Below, one piece after another: positions 26,758-40,117 of a stretch of 64,000 bases of DNA. Source of the stretch: Linyphia triangularis (lineage: Eukaryota; Arthropoda; Arachnida; Araneae; Linyphiidae); NCBI GenBank assembly GCA_963978545.1, contig OZ021724.1:104169523-104233522 (forward strand). The letters are read 5' to 3'. Position numbers and translations under genes: made by a program. Position 1 is the stretch's first letter. The number at the start of each line of letters is the position of its first letter. The notes below the pieces were generated by a model that saw only the letters and a program-made list of their open reading frames with translations, ran no database searches and was not told where the DNA came from.

Positions 26758-27544
26758 ATAATATGTTGTGTAAATATTGAAATTTATGTGTAATCTTATA
26801 TAACAGCCTATATATCTTTTTATTTTTGAAAATGTAACTTATATTTAGTTTATTATACTCATGAATATCGTAGAACCATGTAGTAAAAAGTAAAACGAAA
26901 TGTATTTTAATTATTATTATTTTTTTACAACATTATCTATTTTGACAAAATGTTGGTCAATTTCGACTAAAAATCTCCTTTTTTTAGAAATATAAAATTT
27001 TAAAAGTTCATATTTTTGTCAATTTCATGTTTTTATGATATAATGCCCATTTTATTGCAATAAAAAGTGTCATTAATATTATTATTTTTTTTAAATTGCT
27101 CCGAACATAGCCACATACCTCAAGTACATATTTCGTTTAAATCACGTATTGGTCTTTCACTGAGACTCTAATACTAAACACAATTTTTGATAATCTTCTA
27201 AGCATCTAATATGAACAACATTATGTCTAGAAAGGGAATTTATTACATATATCCTCTTCAGGCAATCCTGATTACTCATATTTTTATGTATTTTTCTCAA
27301 AATAAGAAATAGACAATAGTTGCATTTGTTACAATGTCTAGTTTAGACTATACCTATTTGATATAATCAGGCAGTATGATAAGTTGTGACTAGATTTTTT
27401 GTACGTATTATTTCGCACACCCGAAATAGAATAATTTCAAGGTGAATGAGTAGCTTGTATAATTGAGTGTTCAGTACTATTACACTATATAATATTAATG
27501 TAGAATGCCTTAGAAATTATTTTATTTTTTATCCTCTGGTCCGT
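26758..27544. other. No gene seen
   Basis: AT-rich, no ORF of note and no repeat partner recognised. Confidence 0.6.
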
Positions 27545-27846
27545 TTTCTTACTTTTTACTAGATCAGCAGAAATATTTATTGAAAAACATGATTTGTTCA
27601 ATGGCAACTACCTTATGCGCATGCGCGATTCTGACGAAAACCTTAATGATAGGTCCCTGTGTCATCACCAACTCGCACACAAAATTTGAACATCCTAGGT
27701 CATTTTGTTCGAGAGTTATACTGACCCCTGGTACACGTACATACATTTTTTCTAGATAACTTTTTTGAAATCAGAATTAAAATAATTTATTTTGACCAAA
27801 TACTATATTTTCATTACCCCATGTATACATATAAGTAGTTGAAAGT
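27545..27846 (+). repeat. Dispersed repeat family D, copy 1
   Basis: Shares TTATGCGCATGCGCGATTCT, CTTAATGATAGGTCCC and a terminal imperfect hairpin (TTTTCATTACC...GGTAATTGAAAG type) with copies at 50545-51140 (minus) and 61850-62440. No conserved reading frame. Confidence 0.75.
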
Positions 27847-27922
27847 AAAAACTTATCACATGTCACTAATGTAACTACTTTTGCGATCTTGTGTATTTAG
27901 GAGAGCTGGTACCCTCTTTCTC

Positions 27923-28441
27923 TCAGAAAGTATTTGTTATAGAAACCTAATTTCTCCCCAAAACATTAAGAAGACACTTGTTATTCTACTGAAGTTAGCT
28001 TTTGATTGTGATTTTGATATTTTTTTTCAATGAATTTTGATCAAATTCACACAAATTTGTTAAAAACATTCGTTTTTGCCAAGAAAAGCCAAAACAAAAA
28101 AAAATGTTAAACAACAACAAAATTCCAATTCAATATATACAGATGCATAAAACGAATATGTGATAAACATTTCAGGAAGATAGTTTGCGCTGTTTCTGAG
28201 AAAAAAGGTACATGAATAATGAAAAACGTAGTTTGAGAAAAACGCATTTTAAAGAAGACTTTACTTACACAAATAGTTACCAATTTTGTTTTCAAAAAAT
28301 TATTAAAAATACTTCTATTTGAGGTATTATTACAAATGATGTATCATTTTAAAGGAGATAATTTAAATTTTCATAAAAAATAATAAAACTGAAATCAATT
28401 GTATATAATTGTTGGATACCAACTCCATTTAATATTCCTCT
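27923..28441 (+). repeat. Dispersed repeat family I, copy 1 (SINE-free)
   Basis: About 520 bp paralogous to 47815-48540: TCAGAAAGTATTTG, TATTCTACTGAAGTTAGCTT, ACTTCTATTTGAGGTATTAT. At 28140-28160 it reads CAGATGCATAAAACGAATAT, the uninterrupted version of the SINE insertion site in copy 2. Confidence 0.8.
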
Positions 28442-28572
28442 CCAGTGTACTCAAAATACCACTTTTCTCTTATTTCTGTTTCTCACTGTTTCGCATTTAT
28501 TTGATTGCAAAGTTAGAGACTCCTTTCTGATAGACCATGAAGCAGTGGAACGTTTAAATCCGTATCCTCCTT

Positions 28573-28810
28573 CTATACTAAACTCCAACTTAACTTGACA
28601 TCGCTAGACGATAGATCTTCATCGTGCTCATAGGCAATTAATCCATTTTAGCGGAGTGAAGACATAATTCTCGCCAAACCTTATAGTTATCTACAGGGTT
28701 GTGGTTTGGCGAACATTATTCTTTCACGCCGCCAAAATGGATTAAATGCCTATGATCGCTGTGACGATCTACCGTCTAGTGATGTCAAGTTAAGTTGAAG
28801 TTTAGTATAG
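28573..28810. mobile_element. Foldback MITE, about 238 bp
   Basis: The arm CTATACTAAACTCCAACTTA at the left returns as the complement (AAGTTGAAGTTTAGTATAG) at the right. Inner arms (AATCCATTTT and AAAATGGATT; TTGGCG and CGCCAA) continue the fold. TA dinucleotides border both ends. Probably a mariner-type MITE. Confidence 0.75.
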
Positions 28811-29390
28811 TAATCTGTGTCTTAAGAAGCTCTTCAAAATCATTTTTTTTTATAGTTTCGCCGCAGAAATTTCTAGCAAAATTCAGTTAACCAATCGCAT
28901 GATCGAAATAACTAGAAATTACCCGATTGATTTAGATGTCACCCCCTTTTTTTTAACTGTATTACTGCTGTTAACAAATAAATTTAAATAAAAATAGAAC
29001 ACATTAAAATAGTACGTCAGTGTTTACAATTTTATACAGAATAAAATAAAACAAAACAAAATAAAATAGAACTTTAAAATAAAAAAAAAGTTACTATTTA
29101 CATTTATTTACAGACGATTTTTGTATTAATACCATTATTGTTGCCTATTAGACACGATATTATGTCAACTATCGTATCTTTTTTGGAAACGTAAACTTTT
29201 AAATTAGTTTGTGCAATAATCATGTAAAAATTTTAAATAAATATGTACATTTGCGTTAATTTCAGAGAATATTTCAAACAGAGGATATCTAGTTAGCATC
29301 TAGAAAGATAAAATTGATCTACCATGAACAGTATCTCACAGCATGATACATTTTTCTAATCATAATGTTCTTTTGTGAATATGTATCTAA
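28811..29390. other. No gene seen
   Basis: AT-rich. The part at 28975-29110 (CAATTTTATACAGA, AAAATAGAAC) faintly recalls the 3' part of the Gypsy LTR, but too weakly to claim. Confidence 0.5.
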
Positions 29391-29392
29391 TA

Positions 29393-30048
29393 GTCCGAGA
29401 GACGACTGCAAGTTTTGGACCCAATCGAACCTCATTCTGAATTTTTTATAGAAAATGAAGAAAAGTGAGTAGATTTCGAATCCACTGGTCTGCCGTGGCA
29501 AAAATGGCCGAAACTAGTCAAAAATCGACTTGGAATGAGTTGAACTAAAATCCCATTGCCAAATATGTCATTATTTACCAAAAAGATAACACACTTTTTC
29601 GTCTGGCAACCCATTGCATTTTGATTTCAATGAGAAAAAGCGCAAACGATTTCTGAACTCTGGCTCGGAAAATTTTTATTTTTTAAAAGTAAGCCAAATT
29701 GGCGACATTAGTTACGTCATCAGTGACGTAATGTTTATTGCCAACTTGGCTCCCTTTTAATAGATGCAAGTAGACCGCCGGCGATATCTGAATAGTCTGC
29801 AACCTTCTTAATTGAAAATTAAAGAGTGAGGGTTACCAAATAAAAAAAAATGCTCATTATTTGGCAAGTTATGGCGCATTCGGCAATTGGATTTAGTTCA
29901 AATTATTAAAAGTCAATTTTTGACCAGGTTCGGCCATTTTTGCCACGGCAGACCAGTGGATTAGTAATCTACCCACTTTTATCTAATTTCTATAATAAAT
30001 TCAGAATGATGTTCGATGGGGTCCAAAAATTGCAGTCGCCTCTCAGTC
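29393..30048. mobile_element. Foldback MITE, family B copy 3 (inverted)
   Basis: 656 bp between TA at 29391-29392 and 30049-30050. Inverted relative to copy 1. The central TTACGTCATCAGTGACGTAA is at 29712-29731. Confidence 0.85.
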
Positions 30049-30207
30049 TATAAGTGGTAAATCAGCTTATATGTATTAATATTTCAAATACATTAGTTCG
30101 GTTTCCTTATGCTTGCGAAAGTTCAAAAAGTACCAACTCATTTTACTCCAAGAAATTAAAAGATATCTAAATGGCATCACGCACACAAAATCTCAAAAGC
30201 ATCTTAA

Positions 30208-31101
30208 GGCTGTATTCTACTGTAGAATTTTGAAAAAATCGAAATTTTTTTTTCATATTTCCAAAGTTTAGATATTCAAAAATATGTCATTAAAAGGATT
30301 TTTCAAAATTCCTATTATTTCATGAGTTATAGCCGTTTTAGTGACATGGCATCGGTTCCGGTCCGACCGCTACAAGTTAACAAAAGACGGTAGGCGTTCC
30401 CGAGTCCCTACTTATGTCATTAATGAGCATTTTGAAGTAGAGGAAGGATTCTTATATGGAGCAGGAATCGCCGATTAAAAATATGTAAGTATTCTGTACC
30501 ATTCTATAAGTAAAATTGTCGAAAACTTGTCTCAAAACTTTGAACGCGTTTTTCTCGGAACTACTTTTTTCGAGCTGGCGGTAAGGATATCTCGAGTTCT
30601 AATGAACTGATTTACTTCAAATTTGGAGAGGATGTTCTCTATACATCGCTTCATCTCGTGAACCCTGCCCAAAACTATAACTTCTCATTTAGTATTTTTA
30701 AAAAATTTGGAATTGTTAAAAAAATATGATTTTTTTTATTTTTTTTTTTCAAACTGCCGCCATTTTAATTTTTTTTTTTTTTTTTAACTTATCCAAGGGT
30801 TATACGATAGCGGCATCTATAATAATTAAGAATCCGTCTGTTTTTTATGTTTCAGATCACCAGGAGGGTTGGAATAATGCACGCCAGGACACCCTCTTTT
30901 TTTTGATACCCCACTTTGACTGCTCATAACTTTGTCAATTTTAATTTTTTTTTTTTAATAACTTGTTTTATGTAATAATAAAACATCAATAAACAAATGA
31001 TAAAAAAATTGATGGTAAAAATATTTTTTGTTTCCTTTGTTAAAATTTTTTTCCGCTTCAAAAACCGGGTGAAATTCACGCCTCTACAGTAGAATACTCC
31101 C
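30208..31101. mobile_element. TTAA-flanked TIR element, family P4
   Basis: 894 bp between TTAA at 30204-30207 and 31102-31105. TIRs are GGCTGTATTCTACTGTAGA and GGGAGTATTCTACTGTAGAG. Non-coding with long T runs. piggyBac-like by structure. Confidence 0.85.
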
Positions 31102-31105
31102 TTAA

Positions 31106-32204
31106 ACAATAGTCCTTTTCTGTTAAAACTCTCCCAATCCCTCCCCTTTCCGAAAACGATCTGATATTCGAATAGAGAGGGAAGATATATCTCATTGAGG
31201 GGAAGGGACAAGAAAAAGCACAAGATCTGTCACATGTCTTGACTATACTTCCGATTCCCAATCCATCTTATCTTTTGACAAGAGAACGTTCCTCAAGCAA
31301 ATGATTACGAATCATCCCTTTGCCACGACTTCCACAAACGTAATCATTTAGAGGGAAAATCGATGCTATGTATTTATATAGGATCGATATTCCACATCAT
31401 ATCGATGTATTCTTTCTATTATTTTAACATACCAATACAATAACCGAAACTGAAACATAATGCAAACCCTTCATTTTAAATATGTCGTTTTTGGTCTTAC
31501 CGAAATTTTCTTTGTATTTCAGCATAAATCGATAAAGAGGATAAAATGTGACACATAATTTAAAAGAACTAGCGTAACGGAAGTATTGGATGCATTATGG
31601 GTTGGTCTTGGTATATCATACGGATGTTCCATCTCAATATTTTAAAGATGTAGACTATAATAACATTAAAATTAAAATATGCTACACTTAAATAAAGTTC
31701 CAAACAAGGTGTTTTTATTATTACATACTTGATTTACAAATCGAGCAAGAAAAAAATTTACTAATTCTTTTTTTTTTTTTTTTTTTTTTTTTCCTGTTTG
31801 AAAACCTTCCAATATGTGAATCACTTGATTTTAAAAGGGGATTTCTGAACTATTTAGTTTTGGAGGGAAAACTATTTTATTAAGGTAGATATGTGAAGGT
31901 AAGAATGTGTAAGTAGACATTTGAAGGTAGATATTGTTCCTAATTTCTATTTATTTGTAAATATTTCGTAGTATTAATTATGTGAAAAAGAAAATTTAGT
32001 GCATTTCGCATAAGGCAGTGCATGAGTTTGTCTTTACTTCGCTTTCCTGCAATGCGTCTCTTAATGCTTGAAAACGAGTTTTACAGAGATAATGCTGGAA
32101 AACGAGTTCTACAAGGAGAAGGCCATTTAATATAATAGTTAGTGGCAATCTCGTCAAGTTGGCGAGATAGAGCCAAGTTGGCGACGGTTTTGGTGACATG
32201 TTCG
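31106..32204. other. No gene seen
   Basis: Slightly richer in GC at 31110-31340, otherwise AT-rich. No supported ORF. Confidence 0.55.
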
Positions 32205-32657
32205 GTCCCCATGTACTTGCATAGGGCTTTTCGACTACGATCTAGAAAGTTCTCCCAATTTCTACCTCTGGATGATTCGTGAAAGAAACTTTCCTATATA
32301 AGGCCGGCCAAGAGTTAGCTGAGTTACTGAGTTAGTTTTCTCTCAGAGAGCATTCAGAGTAGTTCCAAAAACAAACTGTATTGCATTGTCTTTTGTGGAT
32401 TTTAGCAGTTGTGTATCTAGTTTTTAACTACTGTCTGTGCTTCATTGTTGTGTAAAGAGCTGCATTCTGTCTATTAGAATGGAAAGTTCTGGAGTTGTAA
32501 AGGAATCTGCTAAGAGTTATATCGGAATAAATTTCGGCAAGTTTTAATCTGCTTTGGCTTCAAGTCTTTCGAACCCATCCACGCAACAATATATTGAATA
32601 TTAGAGTGGTATTGTATATTCATAGCCACGTTGTTGTAAGCAGAAAAGCTTCCGTAT
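32205..32657 (+). promoter_or_regulatory. LTR-like promoter region of a second retroelement
   Basis: A TATATAAG box at 32295-32302 is preceded by GAA-nn-TTC (32245-32252) and TTC-nn-GAA (32276-32283) and followed 220 bp later by AATAAA at 32526-32531. The spacing and composition look like U3-R-U5 of an LTR. I could not find exact TG...CA borders or a target duplication, so a host promoter remains possible. Confidence 0.4.
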
Positions 32658-33115
32658 TGTTATGATTTTTTCCACTGAGGCAATGATGGCACAGTTTTTA
32701 CGGTATAAAAATATTTATTCTCTCTTCAGAAAACTCACAAAATTTATTCAAAGGCAACGGTCACTCTCAAGCTTCAACACAAGCTTCAGCAAAAACAACT
32801 TCGAATACAGCGATTATACAAGCTCACTCCAATAGGTAAACAAAGCGATCAGTTTTCATCGAAGTTCGAAGTCAATATGAAAACTTTCCCAATCTCCAGT
32901 CTTATTTATACTTCGCGCGAGAGAACATTCTCGAAATTTCCAGTCAATTCGTCGAGAAAGAAACATCTCGAAATTTCTTGATTGCTTTAGGTGTTGCCAA
33001 CTTTTTCTAACTTGTAATATCGTTGTTAATAAATGAAATAAGATAAAATAAATTACAATAGGATTTTGAAATAATACGTCGCTATTTACACTATATACAG
33101 ACAATTTGTGCAACA
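32658..33115 (-). mobile_element. Solo LTR of the Gypsy-type family
   Basis: 458 bp, clearly homologous to the LTRs at 17817-18282 but with many substitutions and small indels. TG...CA ends on both strands. The flanking 4-bp direct repeat GTAT (32654-32657 and 33116-33119) shows a complete insertion reduced by LTR-LTR recombination. The heat-shock-like TTCTCGAAATTTC is conserved at 32928-32940. Confidence 0.93.
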
Positions 33116-35649
33116 GTATTATACTAGGAGATTTCTGTCCAGGAGACTGCTTTTAGCATCAATTTCTCTCATCAACTCTAAAGAGTCGAGAGATTTCACA
33201 TATCCTCTCCAATGTTATGAGTACAATTTTCTCATTCGTTTAAAAACAGTTGTTAACAAACTCTTTTAGTGTAAAGTCTTCCAATTCAAGTGAAAAGGAA
33301 TCTAATATAGACAAGATTCCCACTAAGAAGATTTAAAATCGAACTATAACTATGATTATAAAAATCCAAAAACAATTTTCCAATTATATATCATAACCTA
33401 TATAAGTTCAAAAATTACTTTCATTTTAAAACCAATGAAAGAAACATTTTCATAAAATAATTTTATTTTAAACTTTATTGAAATCAACAATGGTTATAAA
33501 GTTTCTTAAAAGAGTTTTAATTCAAATAATTTTTGTTATAAAGATCTCTTATTTATATTTGATATCAATGATAACATGAATTCAATTTATTTTCAAATAA
33601 ATCTGTATCAAGATTCTAAACACATATTGAAATTGCATGTTTAATTTAAATTATCTCTTAATAAAAGACATAAATTCTTATGACATGATACTGCATGTAA
33701 AAATATTTCATGTTATATCAAATTGTAGTTCAAACACCACATATACTCGCACGATAACATAAAGATATTACATTGAAGCATTCGTTTTTTGTAACAATAC
33801 CTTACTGAAACGTTCTTGTTCAACTTTATTTACAGAATAAAAAACTGCATAAATGCTACAGGTGTTTTTGATTAATAAAAACTCCTCCTTAAAATCAAAT
33901 GAAATAACATTACTTTTTTGTAGCTAAGAATTTATTTGAAATAACACTAATAAATGCATGAAGACAACTTAACACTAGATAACAAAAAATAAAAGTAATT
34001 AAACAAACCTGAACTTTATATCAACAGCAAATGGATATAAAAAAAATTCTTAACACAAAATACAATGTTCAAAACAGAAAACTCAATAAGAAACAGAATT
34101 AGAAAATTCCAAGTGTAAAAATTGCAAAAAGCAAGATTAATAATGCTCTTAATAATTTAATTAAATTTAGAATTTCAAATGTGTTTATTCGGGAATGTTT
34201 TCAAAAGCTTTTTTATATTGACTTTCTATTATTTGTAGAATAAGAATTTTTTATTTTATTTTGGAGGAAGCATCAAATCGATGAACCATAGCTCCTAAGG
34301 AAGATATGTTTGATATTTTATTGCATTGCAATCATTCTAAAAAAAATAAAGATACAAAAAGTGTATTAAAAAATTATAAAAAAAAGTTTTAAAAAAATTA
34401 TAAAAAAAAGTTTTAAAAGAGTTATAAAAAAAAGTTTTAAAAAAATTATAAAAAAAAGTTTTTAAAAAATTATAAAAAAGAGTTTAAAAATATAATAATT
34501 TAAAAATAGAATGAAAGACAAAGAAGGCAAGCAAAATCGTCGGTTGAATGTTTAAGTAAGATCACTTCATTCCAAATTAAATGTAAAATTTATTTTAGGT
34601 AAAAATTAAGATCTTGGATGTGCGTATGATTATTTTCATACATTGTATTATTGAATGGGCATGGCACAAAGGCTACAAGAGGTTTACAATGTTTAGAAAC
34701 ATTGTTAGCAACAACTGTATTATCTACATCTTCTCCTTCTATTTGCACGTTAGCTCTTTGTGGGTCAAGGTCTTCTGCAGAATCTCCTTTCAATCTGTTC
34801 TCTTCTTTGCCAAGCAGGTTGTTACGGTTTAGAGACTCTTAGTTTTTTGAAGTCTGTGTCAATACAATCAACCTACCTTAACTTGAGCTTTCTCTTAATG
34901 TGGACACCTACTGATTTCAAACTGAAAACTCTGGATGTTTAGGGGGGGGGGGCATTCATTCGAAAGATGTATCCAACATATTTAAAGCGATTAATTTTAA
35001 TGAATTTCATTACAATAGCTCATATTTCCAGGAAATATCACTTACCAAAAGTTCTTTCAAAGAAAATAGTCCTGCATTACTAAAAGAACCCCCGTTAAAA
35101 ACGAATAAGATAAAGACTAATCCCTTATAAAGACAATACAATGGACATAATTGTTAGTGATAACAGCGTCTGTATAAGACAGTGAGTTAACCTTACTAAC
35201 AAATCGATAACTTATTTTTCAGAAAGGAATACCTAACTTTCAAATGACATAACTGCATAAATGTAAGGGATGGAAAGAAGAGACAAAGGTATGTACATGG
35301 GTGTACAAAATAAAGTAACGTGACTCAATTTGATAACGGCTGCTTATTGCTTAGCAGTGGGACCCATCTTTTTTTGGGTGAATTTGTCAATAAAAAAAAT
35401 GGTGAATAAGGGATTATTAAAATCCGTATTTGTCTTGCAAAACCACTTATTTCTGCAAAAATGCCAGTTAGGTTTGGACTATCCAGTAAGGTGATCATAA
35501 TGCCCTTTTTCATTATTTAAACGATAAACTTATTCAGCTTTATATAGCATTTACAAAAATGTGTTGCCACATTTCAGTGTTGAATATAATATTGCAAACC
35601 TATGTATTTAATATTTCATCCTTGTATATACAAAATGCCACTTGTCTCT
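33116..35649. other. No gene seen; A/T-rich with a 24-bp tandem repeat
   Basis: Positions 34368-34491 are a degenerate array of about five units of AAAAATTATAAAAAAAAGTT type. A G11 run is at 34942-34952. Overlapping short ORFs near 34590-34940 on both strands have no motif I recognise. Confidence 0.55.
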
Positions 35650-35654
35650 ATTTT

Positions 35655-35897
35655 CGTGTTGTTGTTGTTTCATGTCCTCCTGGTCAAAGAACCCTAGACC
35701 AGGTCTATGATACCATGTCGATCTAACAGTACCACAAGTCCATTACCCTCCCCACTCCACAACAGCCTTGCAGAGGCGGCAATACAGTCAATGACATGAG
35801 CAGGTGAAGCAGGACATGAACAATGGCAAGAGGAATAAGTCTTCTCCCTGTCGATGAATTTCAAGCTTTTGATGTGGCCACTACGCAGACTGGCCAT
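35655..35897 (-). pseudogene. LINE ORF2 C-terminal remnant
   Basis: The minus frame of 67 codons reads [11 protein letters not shown], then [17 protein letters not shown], and ends [11 protein letters not shown]. This is the pattern of the cysteine-rich tail after RNase H in Jockey-like arthropod LINEs (SGHLRSLKF, CxC-PASPAHILDC, LMDLV at the stop), as I recall it. It is followed by a short 3' UTR and an AACAACAAC tail (35656-35670, plus strand TGTTGTTG), typical of the 3' end of such LINEs. Upstream an in-frame TAG lies three codons before the ATG. The adjoining frame (35861-36112) may hold a further shifted piece ([10 protein letters not shown]). A 5'-truncated, dead copy. Confidence 0.6.
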
Positions 35898-35900
35898 TGC

Positions 35901-36653
35901 AGTCTATGCAGATCTTGTGCCTCCCGGCTGTAAAGACAGACTAGGACAGTTACCAGCATATCATTCATGTGGGGGAGGAATTTCCCAAGAAGAATTTTCT
36001 CTAGCCTTGTGGATATAAAATACACGACTAGTGTATGGTTCTTGGACCAGAGGGGCACGAATAGTTCACGAGAGGCAGCAGAAGGAAGAGCACTTCTCTC
36101 TTTCTCAAGCAAAGTCCGTCACTTCATTCCCGAAGACTCCAACATGAAGTGAAACTTCACTGTTTTGCACCTACATAATTTCAAAGTAATGGTGACATTT
36201 CTGGAAGACCTTGTACATCATTAGATATTTTTAAGTGAATACAGTACACGTCCAAACATTTTTTGATTTGTATTTTTATTTTAGCCTCGGTTGAAGGATA
36301 TAACTGGATCTAACCACATAAAGGGCACTTACACAACATCAAAACAAAAAGTATCCAAGATCGATTGTCCCACGCATGGTCGATTAGCAAAATGCATAGC
36401 TGGTATGTATGATATCCCTCAATTGAGCATCGCTGGGGTTGATAAGAAGGGAAAAACAAGAAGGTGATCGTGACCAATTTATACTTGCTTGTTGTCATGC
36501 TACCTTGTGGGAATTTTCTGAGTATTCTACCATTTAGGGAAGTAAATTTGAAGCAATCTTCCCATGAAAGATTTCCAGAAAGGCAATTATTAAACTTTTA
36601 GTAGATATTAATGGAATTATGTTCCGATACAGTATAATCCAAGTGTAGCTGTT

Positions 36654-36695
<42 letters not shown>

Positions 36696-38850
36696 CTGAA
36701 CAAATTGGTCGATATTTTTGAGTATAAAAAAAGTAAACTATATAAGGTTATATGAGGTAAATAAAATACCTAAGAGTAGTGAGATTAAAAATTATAAAAT
36801 AATAATTTAAGCTATAAATTCATATGATTTTTTTCAGTTATAAGTACATTTAATAGTAAAAATTCTTAAAAATTAAAAATAGAAAAATATCCTATTACAT
36901 TTATTTTAAAAATTGCTTTGTAAATTGAAAAATAAAATTCGTTTCATGTATTTTTAAAGCGAAATATTTTTTAAAAAATCATGGAAATATGAAATATACT
37001 TAAATATATATTTTTTTTATTTGATTCATATATTTAAAAAAATTAAATTTCTTAACACTTTGTTAAAAACAAATTTAACACATTGTTAAAAATAAAATAA
37101 AAAATAACATGTTAATTTGAAAAATACTTCGTAACTTTTAAAATATAAAATACAGTTAGAATTGTCAAACCTTTAGTAAATTTAAAGAATAATCTTTTTG
37201 TTTCTTTAAAATAAAATTAGGACAATTTATCTAATAAATTTAAGAATTTAATCTAATAAATTAGGATTTTAGTTCAGAAAATTATTAATTTAATTACGCA
37301 TATTACAGCCAAAAAAAGTACCCTGACATGCATCATAGCATAATTATAGCGCCAAGAAACCTGCACGCGAGAATCAGGCTTCAATATCGAAAATGCCATT
37401 AAAGGCCCTAACGAATCAGGGTGCCAGCAATTTCCTCTTTGTACCCGATAACTCTCCTTTATCGTCCATCATTAGGGTTCCGGACGTGCCACACAGCTTG
37501 TCAAAAATCACTGCTGCCACCGTCAAAAGGAAAAGGTTAATAGTGGATGATTGCAATTTGACGCTACTGTAGAAAAAGTCCAAGCAGCTTAATGAAAACT
37601 GAAAGATAATTTGAGGATCATGAAATGTCTATCTAGAACACGGTTTCTTTCACTGTTGATATTTAATGAGGGAGGTAATTTTGAAATTATTTCGCAGTTA
37701 ATGCGTAATTTCGAGAAAAGTGTTGGCATCACTGGTGGTCGTAAAAAATGAACTGATCAGAAACTCATTAATAATTAATTACATACTTAAAGATTTCGTT
37801 TTAGGGGATTTTTTTTTTTTTTTTTTTTTTTCGAAATGAAATTTCTGTTTGAAAAAAATGAATCGTTGGTCGAGATTAATTTATATTAATTTATTGATAT
37901 CGAAGCTGTAGTTAGGGACATAAAGTCCATGAGGAAAGAATGGGTTTGAGTTTGAAGAAACTCAAATGAAAGGTTTGAAAAACTTTCTTTGGCTTGTCCC
38001 ACTCCTCTGGAGACTTAGAGTCCCAAACAATCTAATCAGTCGTATTTTCATTCAATTTAAAAAGTTCAATAAATTATTTAAAATACAAAGTTTTTAATTA
38101 ATTTTTGACCTAGACAATAATAAAGTATTTGTTATTAATGTTACACTTCCAATTTTATTTTATTTTATGTATACTTTATGTAATAAGCCTACATTTGAGA
38201 CTTCGAATTTTAAAGGGCAATTTTTGGTTACATACACATTTCTCAAATTCTATTGAATATTTTAATGTAATTTTTTCCAGTATCATGAAAATACACAAGA
38301 TTTACCTAGTGAATCGAACATATTTCTTAAATTGGGAAAAATAAATTTTTTTTATGATATTTTCTGTTGTGCACAAAAAGGACAATTTTTGTATTCGCCA
38401 ATTATATTTTTGCTTTAAATATAATTTTAAGGATATATTAGGCAAAAAAATGGGTTCATTGTTTGAAATATAGAGTTTATTTGCATTTGGTAAAATTTTT
38501 ACGCAAATTTAGTGTACATTTGTTCTGAAAAGTGTACCTATCCGAAGGTTGGGCTAAAATAATTTTAAAATTTTAAGTCCATATATATGTTAATTGCATA
38601 AAAAATATCTAAAATAAAATAAAACTATCAGAGTAATAATCATAACAAATATGTTATTATTGACTGTGTCAAAAAACAAATTAAAAATATTGCATTTAAT
38701 ACTAATTATAATTTAGAGCATGTAAGTTGACTGAAGATAAGCCTGATTTTGTTGTCTGGGACTCTTGTCTATCCTCAACATCCCAGGTTACACCCCAGTA
38801 TTGGCCAACGTCGGATACAGGAGAACTTGTAAAATCAGGCAAACCATACC
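35901..38850. other. No gene seen; A39 tract and a GC-richer block
   Basis: Pure A39 at 36655-36693. At 37318-37560 the sequence is distinctly GC-richer without any ORF and has no repeat partner here; it may be a conserved non-coding element. The remainder is AT-rich. Confidence 0.5.
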
Positions 38851-39215
<365 letters not shown>

Positions 39216-40109
39216 GTCATTCTACAATGGTCAACATCAGTGTTGAGTGATATTGCCCAGTGTAACTGCATATCACCCTCTTCACCAGCGGTTAGTAAAG
39301 CTAATGGATCAATAGGTATCTTATTCTTAACTCCATTTTTACAAATAGTAAACTTAAACCATTATTTCCCCTTGGTATACATATACATTTATACTGTGTT
39401 TGTAACAACATTGTTCTTATCTAATAGTCTAGCTTTTTTTTTTTTTAAAAGAATCATAAAATGTAATATACTTTAACATTTTATCTAATACACAATGTTC
39501 TTCTTGTAGCTTAAAAATTATAGTAATATATTATACTTCTTGATATTGATAAATAAAACATCGTATAAACGAAAAGAATCGTCTATCTTTCTTTTAACTT
39601 TAGAGTTTGTCAAGCTAAAAAGAAATACATACTTTATTCTGTTGAAGTAATTTAATCTAAATTCACAAAAATAAAAATTTTTTTAACTACTATCCGAAAA
39701 ATGTAATATCTTAAAGTAGTCTATTAAAAAAGAATTGTATCATAGAATTTTACGAAAACTCGTTTTTGGAATTATTAACTGCAGTATTAGTTTTATTGAA
39801 GTAATTTTGTTACAAAAGTTTTTTTTTGTATTTAGAAAGGAAATTTCAATTGTGCTGATAAATGTGTATTTTTTACCATACAAGGTGTCCACAAATTAGT
39901 TGGGCAATGGCATTCAAATAGATCTGTATAACTCTTAATAACAAGGCATAAAAAAACATTTTTTTTTTTTTTTTTTTTTTTGCATTATTATGGCTGAAAC
40001 TCTAATATCATTCCAAAATGCACGATTTTTACGAAAAAACAAGTAAAAAACATCACAAAAATATTTTTGTTTATCATCCTTCCTCACAAGTAAAATATTT
40101 TTATTTTAA
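39216..40109. other. No gene seen
   Basis: AT-rich with T runs at 39434-39446 and 39959-39980. Confidence 0.6.
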
Positions 40110-40117
40110 AACTGAAC

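Noticed and set aside
28975..29110. Third fragment of the Gypsy LTR
   Set aside because: Similarity is limited to AT-rich strings and cannot be separated from chance by eye.
34590..34942. Overlapping ORFs on both strands that look codon-like
   Set aside because: No recognisable motif in any frame and several alternative frames are open; not enough for a gene call.
35861..36152. 83-codon minus and 61-codon plus ORFs next to the LINE remnant
   Set aside because: Only the last residues of the minus ORF could belong to the LINE; the rest shows no RNase H or reverse transcriptase motif.
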